64,000 nt of DNA from NCBI GenBank assembly GCA_017397645.1, contig JAFQIE010000044.1, positions 1-64,000 on the forward strand, in the 5' to 3' direction. Origin of the DNA: Lachnospiraceae bacterium (lineage in GTDB: Bacteria; Bacillota; Clostridia; Lachnospirales; Lachnospiraceae). Positions 1 through 8,467 of the stretch are shown here, piece by piece. The notes beneath the pieces are model-generated. The model was not told the DNA's origin, searched no databases, and worked only from the letters and a program-made list of their open reading frames with translations. Made by a program: the position numbers and the translations under genes. The number at the start of each line of letters is the position of its first letter. The stretch's first letter is position 1.

Positions 1-1
1 T

Positions 2-2962
2 AAAACATCAGGAGGAAGTATTTTTGCTGGCTGTAGCAGCCTAAAGAGCATCACGGTGCCTGAGGGAGTAACCCAGTTGCCGAGTTATGCATTCAGCAAT
101 TGTAGTTATTTAAGAACTGTAATACTTCCCAGTACATTGACGAGTATCGGAAGTTCTGCGTTCTATAGTTGTACGGATTTGCGCCTTGCTGATTTACCCG
201 TGAGTGTAACCACAGTTGGGGATTATGCGTTTGCTTATTGCGATGACCTTCGTTACGTGATTCTTAGTAATCCTAACTGCACGATTGGGTCGGATGCCTT
301 TAAGAATTCAGATAAGGTTGCTCTTGCTTGTGACTTGAATTCATTGGCGACAGTTTATGCAATTGAGAATAATATTGAGTATTATGCTGCTGAAGGAGAT
401 GCTGCAGGTGTAGAGGGTGTGCTGAACCGTGAGGCGACATATTACTTGGCGGATACCAACAGCATGGAATCTAATGGTTACATTACATTAACCGTAGATT
501 ACAACGTTCCGGATTCTACCTGGGCAGAACTGTCAAATCGAAAAGTTGGGATTAAAATTCCGACCGGTACAGAACTGGTTGAGAATTCGCTTCGCCTTGA
601 TGGAGAAATATGTACCAGCTATGAATATGATGATGACCAGTTGAAGTTAATAATTCCGGTAAGCAAAAGTGTAGGAACAATTAAATTTTCAGCTAAAGTT
701 GTGGAGGATCGTGATATTCGAAGTTATGCCTTGTTAACTTATCGACGCGGAAATTCAAATAAGCAGGAGATTATTGGTGTTATTGATGAGAGCGTAGATA
801 TGTTTACGCTATATGCCGAGAAATTAACTTCGTCACGGAAGGTGCGTGTTGAGGGAGTGGCACCTGCGGAATCGGATGTTGGAATTTACGTGGACGGCAC
901 ATTGCAAACGACTGTTAAATCCAACAAGGTAGGTGCGTACATGGCTGATATCACCCTCGCAGGAACAAGTGCAGAGCAGATGTATACGATAACAGCAAAT
1001 TGCACGACGTTGGAGGGTGACATATTAACAGCAACACATACTGTCAAATACCAACAGGAAGCACCGAAGTTGACCGGATTGAAGTTCTATGCGGACGGCG
1101 CCCAGGTAGTTGATTTATACGACTCTGCGCAAAAGGGTATCAAACCGGCTATTCCCCAACCTAGTTCGTCGCATCCTTATAAATTTGTTGCTACATTCGA
1201 AAATCCTGAATCAATAGAAAATCTATATGTGACAAGTGTTCGTAGCAACATTAAAAAGTCCATCCCTGCGGTTTACGATGAAGCGTCCGGGGCCTTTGTT
1301 GCGGAAGGATACTTTGATGAAACCAATAAACTTTATGTTCCTGGCACACTTGGTCTGGAATACAACCTAAAGCATGAAGAGATGTTAGTTGGTCAGGATG
1401 TGAATTGGGAAGAATGGCACGGCTATCTGAAAGAAGGGTTTGCTGATAATGTTTCAGTAGAGAGTGTTGCTACTTCAATTGGGTCTGTGGGAACCATTGA
1501 TTTTTCCGGCGTCAGTGAAGCGCTTGCAGAGGTTGCATTGGATTACAGCATTGATTTGTACGATGAAGCAACGGGAGGCAGTCTAAGTGATTTGAAGTCG
1601 ATGGTCGGTGTGGTTGAGAAAATATATGGTTATGTGATTCCGGGTGTGGATGATTCCAGATATTATATGCTTCTTGACCTAAGAGACCCGGAGACGGTTT
1701 CTATGATTGTTTCCGATCTGTCTGATATGGGAAATAAAGCAGTACAGTTCAAGTTATCTGCAACGGAATTTGGCGAAGCGGTTGGCGATATGTCTTATAT
1801 GGATTTCTATGATTTTGCCGATAAATTGTCCGGATTTACAACCGCTGCAGGTGTTGTATACAATGCTTTTGGTATTTATGGAGATTATGATGAATTATGT
1901 AATGAGATCATGGAGTCATCAACAATCACAGATAAATCCGGTGCACTGAAGAAGGCAGAAGAACTTAGAGACGACCAGATGGCGTTTATGTTGCTTACAA
2001 CGATGTTGCCAATTGTCATCGCAAGCGGTCCTATGGCGGGCCCGACAATGCTGCTTACTGCAATGATTAGCTCTATGGTAGCAATGTCAGATATCTTCTG
2101 GCAACTGAGAATTACAGAAATCAAGGGTGAATCATATAAAATTAAATGGTATAACATCGACCCCAGCGGTTATGTATATGATGTTGTTACCAACGAGCGT
2201 TTGCAGGGAGTCACTGCGACGGCTTATTGCATCGAGTATGATGATACCGATACATTCTGGGATTCAGTACCAGCTAAAACAGAATACGGTGAAGTATGGG
2301 ATGCGTTGGCATATAACCAGGCAAATCCGTTAACCACAGATGCGGAAGGCCGTTATGCCTGGGACGTGCCTGAAGGATGGTGGCGAGTCAAGTACGAAAA
2401 AGACGGTTATGAAACCACATGGAGTGAGTGGCTTCCCGTGCCTCCGCCTCAGACAGAGGTAAATATTGGTATGACACCACTGGAGACTGCGGAGCCCACG
2501 GCAACCCCCATTCCTGACATCAGCGACGAACTGGAAATTAATAACACCAGTTCTGCAATTGTACCTGCCACCATTGCAGCACCGGTAGGAGGTTGGGTAG
2601 AAGGTGACAATACCTTTACTGTGGTATGCGCAAAACCTTGCTTCGCGGCAATCAGTTACGATGGTGGTCAGACATATCAGAGACTTTCTGCAAGCCAAAC
2701 TGCAAATGGTTATAGTTTCACGGCAGAAGATATGACCGCTGATACCATTCTTGCGGTTGGATATGTAGGTGACATCAATGGAGATGGTACAATTTCTAAT
2801 GCGGATGCTACAAGACTTGCCGCAATCTATGCAGGTAAGACCAATCCAACCAGTGCATTGATGGGCTTAATTTGTGACGTGAATAATGATGGCCAGATTA
2901 CTAACGCTGACATCACAGGATTAAGAGCAAATTATGCAGGTAAGAAACAATTGAGTTGGTAA
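2..2962 (+). CDS. BspA-like LRR_5 surface protein with C-terminal X-dockerin (5' end outside window)
   Basis: The reading frame is open to the left edge, and codons before the first possible GTG (56) already encode LRR_5 repeat sequence (F-A-G-C-S-S-L-K-S-I), so the start lies outside the window. Order of parts: LRR_5 units to about base 400; beta-rich adhesin-like segments; a helical region with a hydrophobic stretch (about 1980-2100); a carboxypeptidase-regulatory-like module (about 2157-2480, with T-D-A-E-G-R-Y-A-W-D-V-P-E-G); a short P-T-A-T-P linker; a ~75-residue module containing G-G-W-V-E-G-D-N-T-F-T-V; and a dockerin with two calcium loops (D-I-N-G-D-G-T-I and D-V-N-N-D-G-Q-I). No sortase motif or C-terminal anchor is visible, so attachment is inferred to run through the dockerin. 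The ligand is unknown. The gene lies 61 nt upstream of a second LRR/dockerin gene. Confidence 0.85.
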   Translation, partial: KTSGGSIFAGCSSLKSITVPEGVTQLPSYAFSNCSYLRTVILPSTLTSIGSSAFYSCTDLRLADLPVSVTTVGDYAFAYCDDLRYVILSNPNCTIGSDAFKNSDKVALACDLNSLATVYAIENNIEYYAAEGDAAGVEGVLNREATYYLADTNSMESNGYITLTVDYNVPDSTWAELSNRKVGIKIPTGTELVENSLRLDGEICTSYEYDDDQLKLIIPVSKSVGTIKFSAKVVEDRDIRSYALLTYRRGNSNKQEIIGVIDESVDMFTLYAEKLTSSRKVRVEGVAPAESDVGIYVDGTLQTTVKSNKVGAYMADITLAGTSAEQMYTITANCTTLEGDILTATHTVKYQQEAPKLTGLKFYADGAQVVDLYDSAQKGIKPAIPQPSSSHPYKFVATFENPESIENLYVTSVRSNIKKSIPAVYDEASGAFVAEGYFDETNKLYVPGTLGLEYNLKHEEMLVGQDVNWEEWHGYLKEGFADNVSVESVATSIGSVGTIDFSGVSEALAEVALDYSIDLYDEATGGSLSDLKSMVGVVEKIYGYVIPGVDDSRYYMLLDLRDPETVSMIVSDLSDMGNKAVQFKLSATEFGEAVGDMSYMDFYDFADKLSGFTTAAGVVYNAFGIYGDYDELCNEIMESSTITDKSGALKKAEELRDDQMAFMLLTTMLPIVIASGPMAGPTMLLTAMISSMVAMSDIFWQLRITEIKGESYKIKWYNIDPSGYVYDVVTNERLQGVTATAYCIEYDDTDTFWDSVPAKTEYGEVWDALAYNQANPLTTDAEGRYAWDVPEGWWRVKYEKDGYETTWSEWLPVPPPQTEVNIGMTPLETAEPTATPIPDISDELEINNTSSAIVPATIAAPVGGWVEGDNTFTVVCAKPCFAAISYDGGQTYQRLSASQTANGYSFTAEDMTADTILAVGYVGDINGDGTISNADATRLAAIYAGKTNPTSALMGLICDVNNDGQITNADITGLRANYAGKKQLSW

Positions 2963-3023
2963 GATATAGCAAACAATCCGTAGATATTGAATTGTCTTAG
3001 AATGAGTACAAGGAGAATGTATT

Positions 3024-4430
3024 ATGAGATTCGTAAAATGTTTATTGTTTGTAATAGCGATAATGCTATTGCCGACCTTTGAGGTAGAGGCTGCAACATG
3101 GGGAGATTTTGGTTACGAAGTTAAGGAGGATGATACCGTAGAAATCACAGATTATACAGGTTTAGGAAGTAATGTAATTATACCAAATCAGATACAGGGG
3201 CACTCTGTGACCAGCATAGGGGATTATGCATTCTATGGTTGTAGCGACATAATCAGCATGGAGATTCCAGAAGGTGTGACTAGTATAGGGGGTGGTGCAT
3301 TTTGGGGGTGTAGCGGTTTAACCAGTATAGAGATCCCGGAAGGCGTGACCAGTATATGGGGGTATGCATTTGCTGAATGTAGTGGCTTAACTAGTATAGA
3401 AATTCCGGAAGGCGTGACCATTTTAGGGAATTCTACATTTACGGGATGTAGTGGCTTAACCAGTATAGAAATTCCAGGAAGCGTGACCTATATATTGGGA
3501 TTTGCGTTTGCTGGATGTAGTGGCTTAACCAGTATAGAAATCCCGGAAGGCCTGACTAGCATAGAGAATGGTGTATTTAATGGATGTAGTGGCTTAACCA
3601 GTATAGAGATACCAAAAGGCGTGACTAGTATAGGGCTTCTAGCATTTGGAGATTGTAGTGGTTTAACCAGTATAGAGATCCCAGAAGGCGTGACAAACAT
3701 AGGAGATAGCGCATTCGCTTATTGTAGCGGCTTAACCAGTATAGAGGTCCCCAAAAGCGTGGCCAGTATAGGGGATTATGCATTTAACGCTTGTTGGGAC
3801 TTAATTAGTATAGAGATTCCGAATAGTGTGACTAACATAGGGGATTATGTATTATCGGGTTGTGACAAAGTGGTTATATATGGAGAGAAGGGCAGTAGTG
3901 CGGAGATATATGCGAATAGTAATGGTATTCCTTTTGTAGCCATTTCTCACGAGGAATCCACTCCAACACCGACACCCACTCCCGGTATCGGTGATGTGCT
4001 GAATGTTGATAATAACACTTCAAGTGCAGCACCAGCCATCGTTTTGGCACCTGCAGGAGGCTGGGTAGAAGGCGATAATACCTTCACGGTAGAATGTGAG
4101 AAACCTTGCTTTGTAGCAATCAGTTACGATGGTGGACAAACCTATACGAGACTGGAAGCAACATCTACTTCCGATGGGTATAGCTTTACGGCTGAAGATA
4201 TGACCGCAGATACGATTCTTGCGGTTGGATATGCGGGTGACATCAATGGAGATGGTACAATCTCTAACTCTGATTCTACGAGACTGGCAGCCATCTACGT
4301 AAGTAAGACCAGTGCATCTGATGCACTAATGGGTCTAATCTGTGATGTTAATAACGATGGTCAGATTACCAACTCTGACATCACAGGATTGCGGGCTGCG
4401 TATGCAGGTAAGAGACAATTGAATTGGTAG
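3024..4430 (+). CDS. secreted BspA-like LRR_5 protein with X-dockerin
   Basis: A 468-residue protein. The ATG at 3024 follows an AAGGAG site and begins a signal peptide (hydrophobic core to about residue 20, A-T-W after probable cleavage at V-E-A). Residues about 60-280 form nine 23-residue LRR_5 units with the core C-S-G-L-T-S-I-E-I-P-E-G-V. A short P-T-P-T-P-T-P linker follows, then the same ~75-residue G-G-W-V-E-G-D-N-T-F-T-V module and two-repeat dockerin found in the neighbouring genes. BspA-like LRRs are known in adhesion and binding of host or other surfaces; that role is inferred here. There is no other wall anchor. A rho-independent terminator follows, so the pair 2-4430 probably ends a transcript. 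Confidence 0.9.
   Translation: MRFVKCLLFVIAIMLLPTFEVEAATWGDFGYEVKEDDTVEITDYTGLGSNVIIPNQIQGHSVTSIGDYAFYGCSDIISMEIPEGVTSIGGGAFWGCSGLTSIEIPEGVTSIWGYAFAECSGLTSIEIPEGVTILGNSTFTGCSGLTSIEIPGSVTYILGFAFAGCSGLTSIEIPEGLTSIENGVFNGCSGLTSIEIPKGVTSIGLLAFGDCSGLTSIEIPEGVTNIGDSAFAYCSGLTSIEVPKSVASIGDYAFNACWDLISIEIPNSVTNIGDYVLSGCDKVVIYGEKGSSAEIYANSNGIPFVAISHEESTPTPTPTPGIGDVLNVDNNTSSAAPAIVLAPAGGWVEGDNTFTVECEKPCFVAISYDGGQTYTRLEATSTSDGYSFTAEDMTADTILAVGYAGDINGDGTISNSDSTRLAAIYVSKTSASDALMGLICDVNNDGQITNSDITGLRAAYAGKRQLNW
3207..3860 (+). repeat. nine in-frame 69-bp LRR_5 repeats
   Basis: Nine consecutive 69-bp units encode 23-residue LRR_5 repeats. Several share the stretch TGTAGTGGCTTAACCAGTAT almost unchanged at DNA level, so the array is young enough for unequal recombination to change copy number. 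The last unit (C-W-D-L-I-S) is divergent. Confidence 0.85.
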
Positions 4431-4450
4431 AGTAAATAATTACCCTTTGT

Positions 4451-4477
4451 GCGGCCACCTCGGTGGTCGCATTTTTT
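4451..4477 (+). terminator. rho-independent terminator of the LRR/dockerin genes
   Basis: GCGGCCACC, loop TC, GGTGGTCGC (one G-U pair), then a T-run. A closely related hairpin occurs again at 4729-4756. Confidence 0.85.
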
Positions 4478-4509
4478 GCTTTTTTATCCGCTAAATAAGG
4501 GGAAAAGTA

Positions 4510-4538
4510 TTGCAAAAGTCCTGAATCTATGCTATATT
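4510..4538 (+). promoter_or_regulatory. sigma-A promoter of the palindromic RNA
   Basis: TTGCAA at 4510-4515, a 17-nt spacer, TATATT at 4533-4538. The predicted start near 4545 coincides with the first base of the long inverted repeat. Confidence 0.6.
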
Positions 4539-4543
4539 GATAT

Positions 4544-4757
4544 CGCCAAACTAACTAAATTATATGTGAAATTGGGTGTATTTTTCTATTTGCGAGAATA
4601 ATATGCTCTTTTTGTGGGTATAACCGTACTATGAATTTGACAAAAAAGCAAATTCTATCCGTGCGGTTATTGGGTACGCCCCATTTCACATGAGTTAGTT
4701 TGGCGACTATCGGAGTTTGCTTTTTTTATGCGATCACTTCGGTGGTCGCATTTTTTA
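4544..4757 (+). ncRNA. candidate long-hairpin RNA (independent sRNA or leader of the GLUG/dockerin operon)
   Basis: Perfect 13-nt complementary arms (4544-4556 and 4693-4705, CGCCAAACTAACT) close a 162-nt structure. Inside, a second stem pairs ATGTGAAATTGGG with its near complement ending at 4691, then comes an unpaired 5' strand of about 37 nt, then ATAACCG.AC pairing with GT.CGGTTAT and an apical GAATTTG/CAAATTC stem. A promoter precedes it and a terminator hairpin (4729-4750 plus T-run) follows, giving a transcript of about 210 nt. A long rod with a central bubble recalls 6S RNA, but the asymmetry and short length leave that uncertain. Alternatives are an attenuating leader for the gene at 4813 or a MITE-like insertion. 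Confidence 0.5.
4729..4756 (+). terminator. terminator or attenuator upstream of the GLUG/dockerin gene
   Basis: TGCGATCAC, loop TTC, near-complementary GTGGTCGCA, then six Ts. It resembles the terminator at 4451 and ends only 56 nt before the ATG at 4813, so it either ends the hairpin RNA or attenuates the downstream operon. Confidence 0.75.
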
Positions 4758-4812
4758 TTTTGTGAATCGTTTGCAATTCAAAAAACTGAAGTCGGAAAGG
4801 ACAAACAAAATT

Positions 4813-7800
4813 ATGAAAAGCAGAGTTCGTAGATTTTTAGCAGTGATGCTAAGCTTGGTACTATTCGTAAACATGGCTACTTTCGCCACTGCTGCAGGGG
4901 AAAGTAGTGCAGAGTGGAGTGGTAACATTAAAAAACCCACGCAGAAGGCGGTTTTTAATGGAAACCTATTCCATATAATTACCACTCCCGAAGAATTGGC
5001 ATATATCGCACAAGCGGGTGGAGAGTGGCTGAACTACAACTATGTCTTGGCAAATGACATAGTGTTGAATGCAGAAACAATTACCTATGATAGTAATGGT
5101 AATTTGACTACAAGCAAGACAGGACTTCGTGAATGGACCCCTATCGGAAATTACGGCGAGGAGTTTAAGGGTATTTTCGATGGTAACGGGCACACCATTT
5201 CAGGTGTATATTTTAACAATCAAAGAGATTATGCCGGTCTATTTGGATACGCCGGAGGCAGAATCCTGAACCTGAATGTCACAAACTCCTATATCAAGGG
5301 AAATGACGGCGTAGGCGGAATTAGTGGACAACACAATGGACAAGTTTTCGACTGTACATATGATGGAGCAGTAGTAGGAAGTGGTGTCGTCGGCGGAATC
5401 GTGGGATATGTGAATGGTTCGCATGATTTGATGAACTGCGAAAACTATGGTGATGTGTGGAGTACGAACATTTGCGCAGGTGGTATTGTCGGACGCACAT
5501 ATATCAATGTTAGAAACTGTCACAATACCGGTAATGTAAACAGTGAAGGCGAAGCCGGAGGAATTGCAGGATTCTGTCAGGGCGATATTACAGACTGTTC
5601 TAATAAAGGAAATGTCAAAGGCGATGATGGCGTGGGCGGTATTTCCGGGTCTAGTGCTATTGGATATATTGCACGTAGTTATAATACGGGGGCAATCCGC
5701 GGACGAGACAGAGTCGGCGGTATCTTGGGATACGCAGAAAACTATGGAATTATGAACAGCTACAATGTTGGTAGTGTTGTGGCAGATAAAGATATAGTAG
5801 CAGGTGGCGTTTATGGCGACGGTGCCTTTGCTGTGAACTGCTACTATTTGAAGAGTAGTAGTGTTAACGCAAATATTACCGGAAGAGCTGGGTATGAAGA
5901 TATAGAACGTGCAGTCGAAGGTAAGGGGCTTACATTCTTCCCGATTCTCTTAGATCCGGAAGCGGATCCGTCATACGAGAATTTGGGCTCTATTGTTCCG
6001 ACAACGTCGCGTGAGTGGGACGGAACTATTAAAAAACCTGCGAAACAAGTATTAGTTGAAGATACGTTATATTATGAAATTTCAACCCCACAGGAATTGG
6101 CATACATAGCGCAAACAGGTGGAGAGTGGTTGGAGTACAACTATATCTTGACAGAAGATATCGTTCTTAACGAGGAAACGCTTACGTATGATGATGAGGG
6201 TTATTTGACTATAGATGATACCAACCTGAATAAATGGACTCCGATTGGAAATTATGGTGCGGAGTTTAATGGCATTTTCGAAGGTAATCTTCACACCATT
6301 TCAGGTGTGTATGTGGAGGACGTAAGGGATTATGCCGGCTTGTTCGGGTATGCCGGAGGAAGAGTCCAGAACTTAAGTGTCACTAACTCCTACATCAGAG
6401 GAAACGATGCAGTAGGTGGAATTAGTGGACAGCATAATGGTATCGTAGCAAACTGTGATTTTGATGGTGCGGTAATCGGAAGTGGTATCGTGGGAGGACT
6501 TTTAGGTTATATGAATGGTTCTCATGATATTCTGGACTGCGAGAACTACGGTGATGTGTGGAGCACAAATATTTGTGCAGGTGGTATTGTAGGACATACC
6601 TTTACAAGTATTACACGTAGTTATAATGGCGGTGCAGTAAACAGCCAGGGTATTGCCGGAGGAATTGCAGGTTTCTGCCAAGGCGACATTACGTATTGTG
6701 GAAACAAGGGCGATATCATGGGTGACGACTGCGTAGGAGGAATTGCCGGTTCCTGCGCGAAAGGATACATTTCAAACAGCTACAGTACCGGAATGATAAT
6801 CGGACGAGACAGAGTTGGTGGTGTCTTGGGATATTCAGAAGATTATGGAGTTATGTATAGTTACAATGCAGGCAGTGTTGTGACGATCAGTAAAGGAATC
6901 GTGGGTGGCGTATATGGTGAAGGCGCCTTTGCTTTGGGCTGTTACTATCTGAAGAATAGCAGTGTGAATGCAAGTATTACCGGAAGATACGGATATGATG
7001 ATGCAGTGCGCGTGGTTGAAGGCAAGGATGCTGAGTTCTTCCCGATTCTGTCAGATCCATACGCAGATCCTTCGTATGATAATTTAGGGAAAACACCGGA
7101 AGTTCTAATGCCCACTGCAACACCGGAACCCACAGCGACACCATTGCCGACAGATGAGCCCAGTCCTGCACCGAAGGCTACAGACGAACCTTTGGCAACG
7201 GGAGAAATCGTTCGCATTGATTTTGATAGTGCCGAATTAGGTGCAAGATTACCTCAGTTATCCGGCACCAACTGGACAGGCGGTGCGAATGAGGCCAATT
7301 ACCACGCAAATAGTAAAGTGGTGGCAAAGAGTGATATCTTTACCAATGCCGATGTCACTGACTATTGTATGGAATTCAAGCCTTTGACACTTGGTACAAA
7401 ATCAATGGACTTGAACTTCTCTATCGTGTTGGATGAGGCAGTCAGACCTACATTGAGTGATAAGAATGCTTCCGGATATAATTCTGTTGCCATCGAAATG
7501 GAAGTAGCCATCACCGGTACGGATAAGAAGGTAAAGGGATTTAGAATTAACTTAAATAATGGTGCGAAATCCGTGAATTATTCTATTGCAAGATTTGCTA
7601 TGTATGAGGACTACTTTGGACATTATACCAGCGAATCTAAAATGCAGAACAAAGCGGATTGTCAGAGTTCTACGGAAGGTGAGTTCCACACTCTGAAGGT
7701 TGTTATTGACAGAAAAACGTGTGAATCTACTTATTATTGGGATGGACAACTGGCGGGAAGCGACATCAACGCCATTCATGAGGAAAAATGTCTCACATTT

Positions 7801-8418
7801 GGACATATCCGTTTCCAATTGCCTTATGAGAATTCTACCAAAGCAGAGACGGATTCCAGACTGTATGTAGATAATGTTAGGGTGTATTATCCTGATCAGG
7901 TTGCACCTGCGCCTACACAGGCTCCGATGATGTTCGCTGCAAGACCTAAGGCAACATCTGCACCTGTGCAAGACAATTGTTTGGAAATCGATGTAAATAA
8001 TAATTGTTTGGACAGTAACCCTGTCACCATAACAGCGCCCGTAGGAGGATGGGTGAAAGGAGACAACACCTTTACTGTGGCATGCGAGGATCCTTGCTAT
8101 GTGGCAGTGAGCTACGATGGTGGAGAGACATATAGCCGGGTTGGCGTAGTGGCAGTTACCGAAGGCTATAGTTTCACTGTTGCCGGGATGACAGAGGATA
8201 CGCTCCTGTCCATAGGTTATGTGGGCGATGTCAATGGAGATGGTATTGTTTCTAATTCTGATGCCACAAGATTGGCTGCAATTTATGCAGGCAAGACAAG
8301 TGCATCAGGTGCATTAATGAACTTACTCTGCGATGTAAATAATGATGGTGAGATGACAAATGCTGACGTCACCGGATTGAATGCAAATTATGCCGATAAG
8401 AAAGAATTGAATTGGTAG
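4813..8418 (+). CDS. secreted GLUG-repeat protein with LamG-like region and X-dockerin
   Basis: A 1201-residue protein starting at ATG 4813; a longer upstream frame exists but this ATG has a GGAAAGG site and begins a signal peptide (M-K-S-R-V-R-R-F-L-A, cleavage near T-A-A-G). Two tandem ~350-residue GLUG modules (about 50-370 and 385-725, repeats of V-G-G-I-S-G / A-G-G-I-V-G) are near copies of one another. Then come a P-T-A-T-P linker, a beta-sandwich region resembling laminin-G/concanavalin folds (about 795-1030), the X-type module and a dockerin (D-V-N-G-D-G-I-V, D-V-N-N-D-G-E-M). GLUG repeats form beta-helical adhesins in other surface proteins; function here is inferred. The next gene starts 49 nt downstream. 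Confidence 0.88.
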   Translation: MKSRVRRFLAVMLSLVLFVNMATFATAAGESSAEWSGNIKKPTQKAVFNGNLFHIITTPEELAYIAQAGGEWLNYNYVLANDIVLNAETITYDSNGNLTTSKTGLREWTPIGNYGEEFKGIFDGNGHTISGVYFNNQRDYAGLFGYAGGRILNLNVTNSYIKGNDGVGGISGQHNGQVFDCTYDGAVVGSGVVGGIVGYVNGSHDLMNCENYGDVWSTNICAGGIVGRTYINVRNCHNTGNVNSEGEAGGIAGFCQGDITDCSNKGNVKGDDGVGGISGSSAIGYIARSYNTGAIRGRDRVGGILGYAENYGIMNSYNVGSVVADKDIVAGGVYGDGAFAVNCYYLKSSSVNANITGRAGYEDIERAVEGKGLTFFPILLDPEADPSYENLGSIVPTTSREWDGTIKKPAKQVLVEDTLYYEISTPQELAYIAQTGGEWLEYNYILTEDIVLNEETLTYDDEGYLTIDDTNLNKWTPIGNYGAEFNGIFEGNLHTISGVYVEDVRDYAGLFGYAGGRVQNLSVTNSYIRGNDAVGGISGQHNGIVANCDFDGAVIGSGIVGGLLGYMNGSHDILDCENYGDVWSTNICAGGIVGHTFTSITRSYNGGAVNSQGIAGGIAGFCQGDITYCGNKGDIMGDDCVGGIAGSCAKGYISNSYSTGMIIGRDRVGGVLGYSEDYGVMYSYNAGSVVTISKGIVGGVYGEGAFALGCYYLKNSSVNASITGRYGYDDAVRVVEGKDAEFFPILSDPYADPSYDNLGKTPEVLMPTATPEPTATPLPTDEPSPAPKATDEPLATGEIVRIDFDSAELGARLPQLSGTNWTGGANEANYHANSKVVAKSDIFTNADVTDYCMEFKPLTLGTKSMDLNFSIVLDEAVRPTLSDKNASGYNSVAIEMEVAITGTDKKVKGFRINLNNGAKSVNYSIARFAMYEDYFGHYTSESKMQNKADCQSSTEGEFHTLKVVIDRKTCESTYYWDGQLAGSDINAIHEEKCLTFGHIRFQLPYENSTKAETDSRLYVDNVRVYYPDQVAPAPTQAPMMFAARPKATSAPVQDNCLEIDVNNNCLDSNPVTITAPVGGWVKGDNTFTVACEDPCYVAVSYDGGETYSRVGVVAVTEGYSFTVAGMTEDTLLSIGYVGDVNGDGIVSNSDATRLAAIYAGKTSASGALMNLLCDVNNDGEMTNADVTGLNANYADKKELNW

Positions 8419-8467
8419 AATGAAGCGGAGGGCTGACATGTATAACTCTTTAAGAGGGAGAAACACC

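Noticed and set aside
2330..2698. 122-codon minus-strand Cys-rich frame
   Set aside because: Antisense reading of the carboxypeptidase-regulatory-like and X module of the LRR/dockerin gene.
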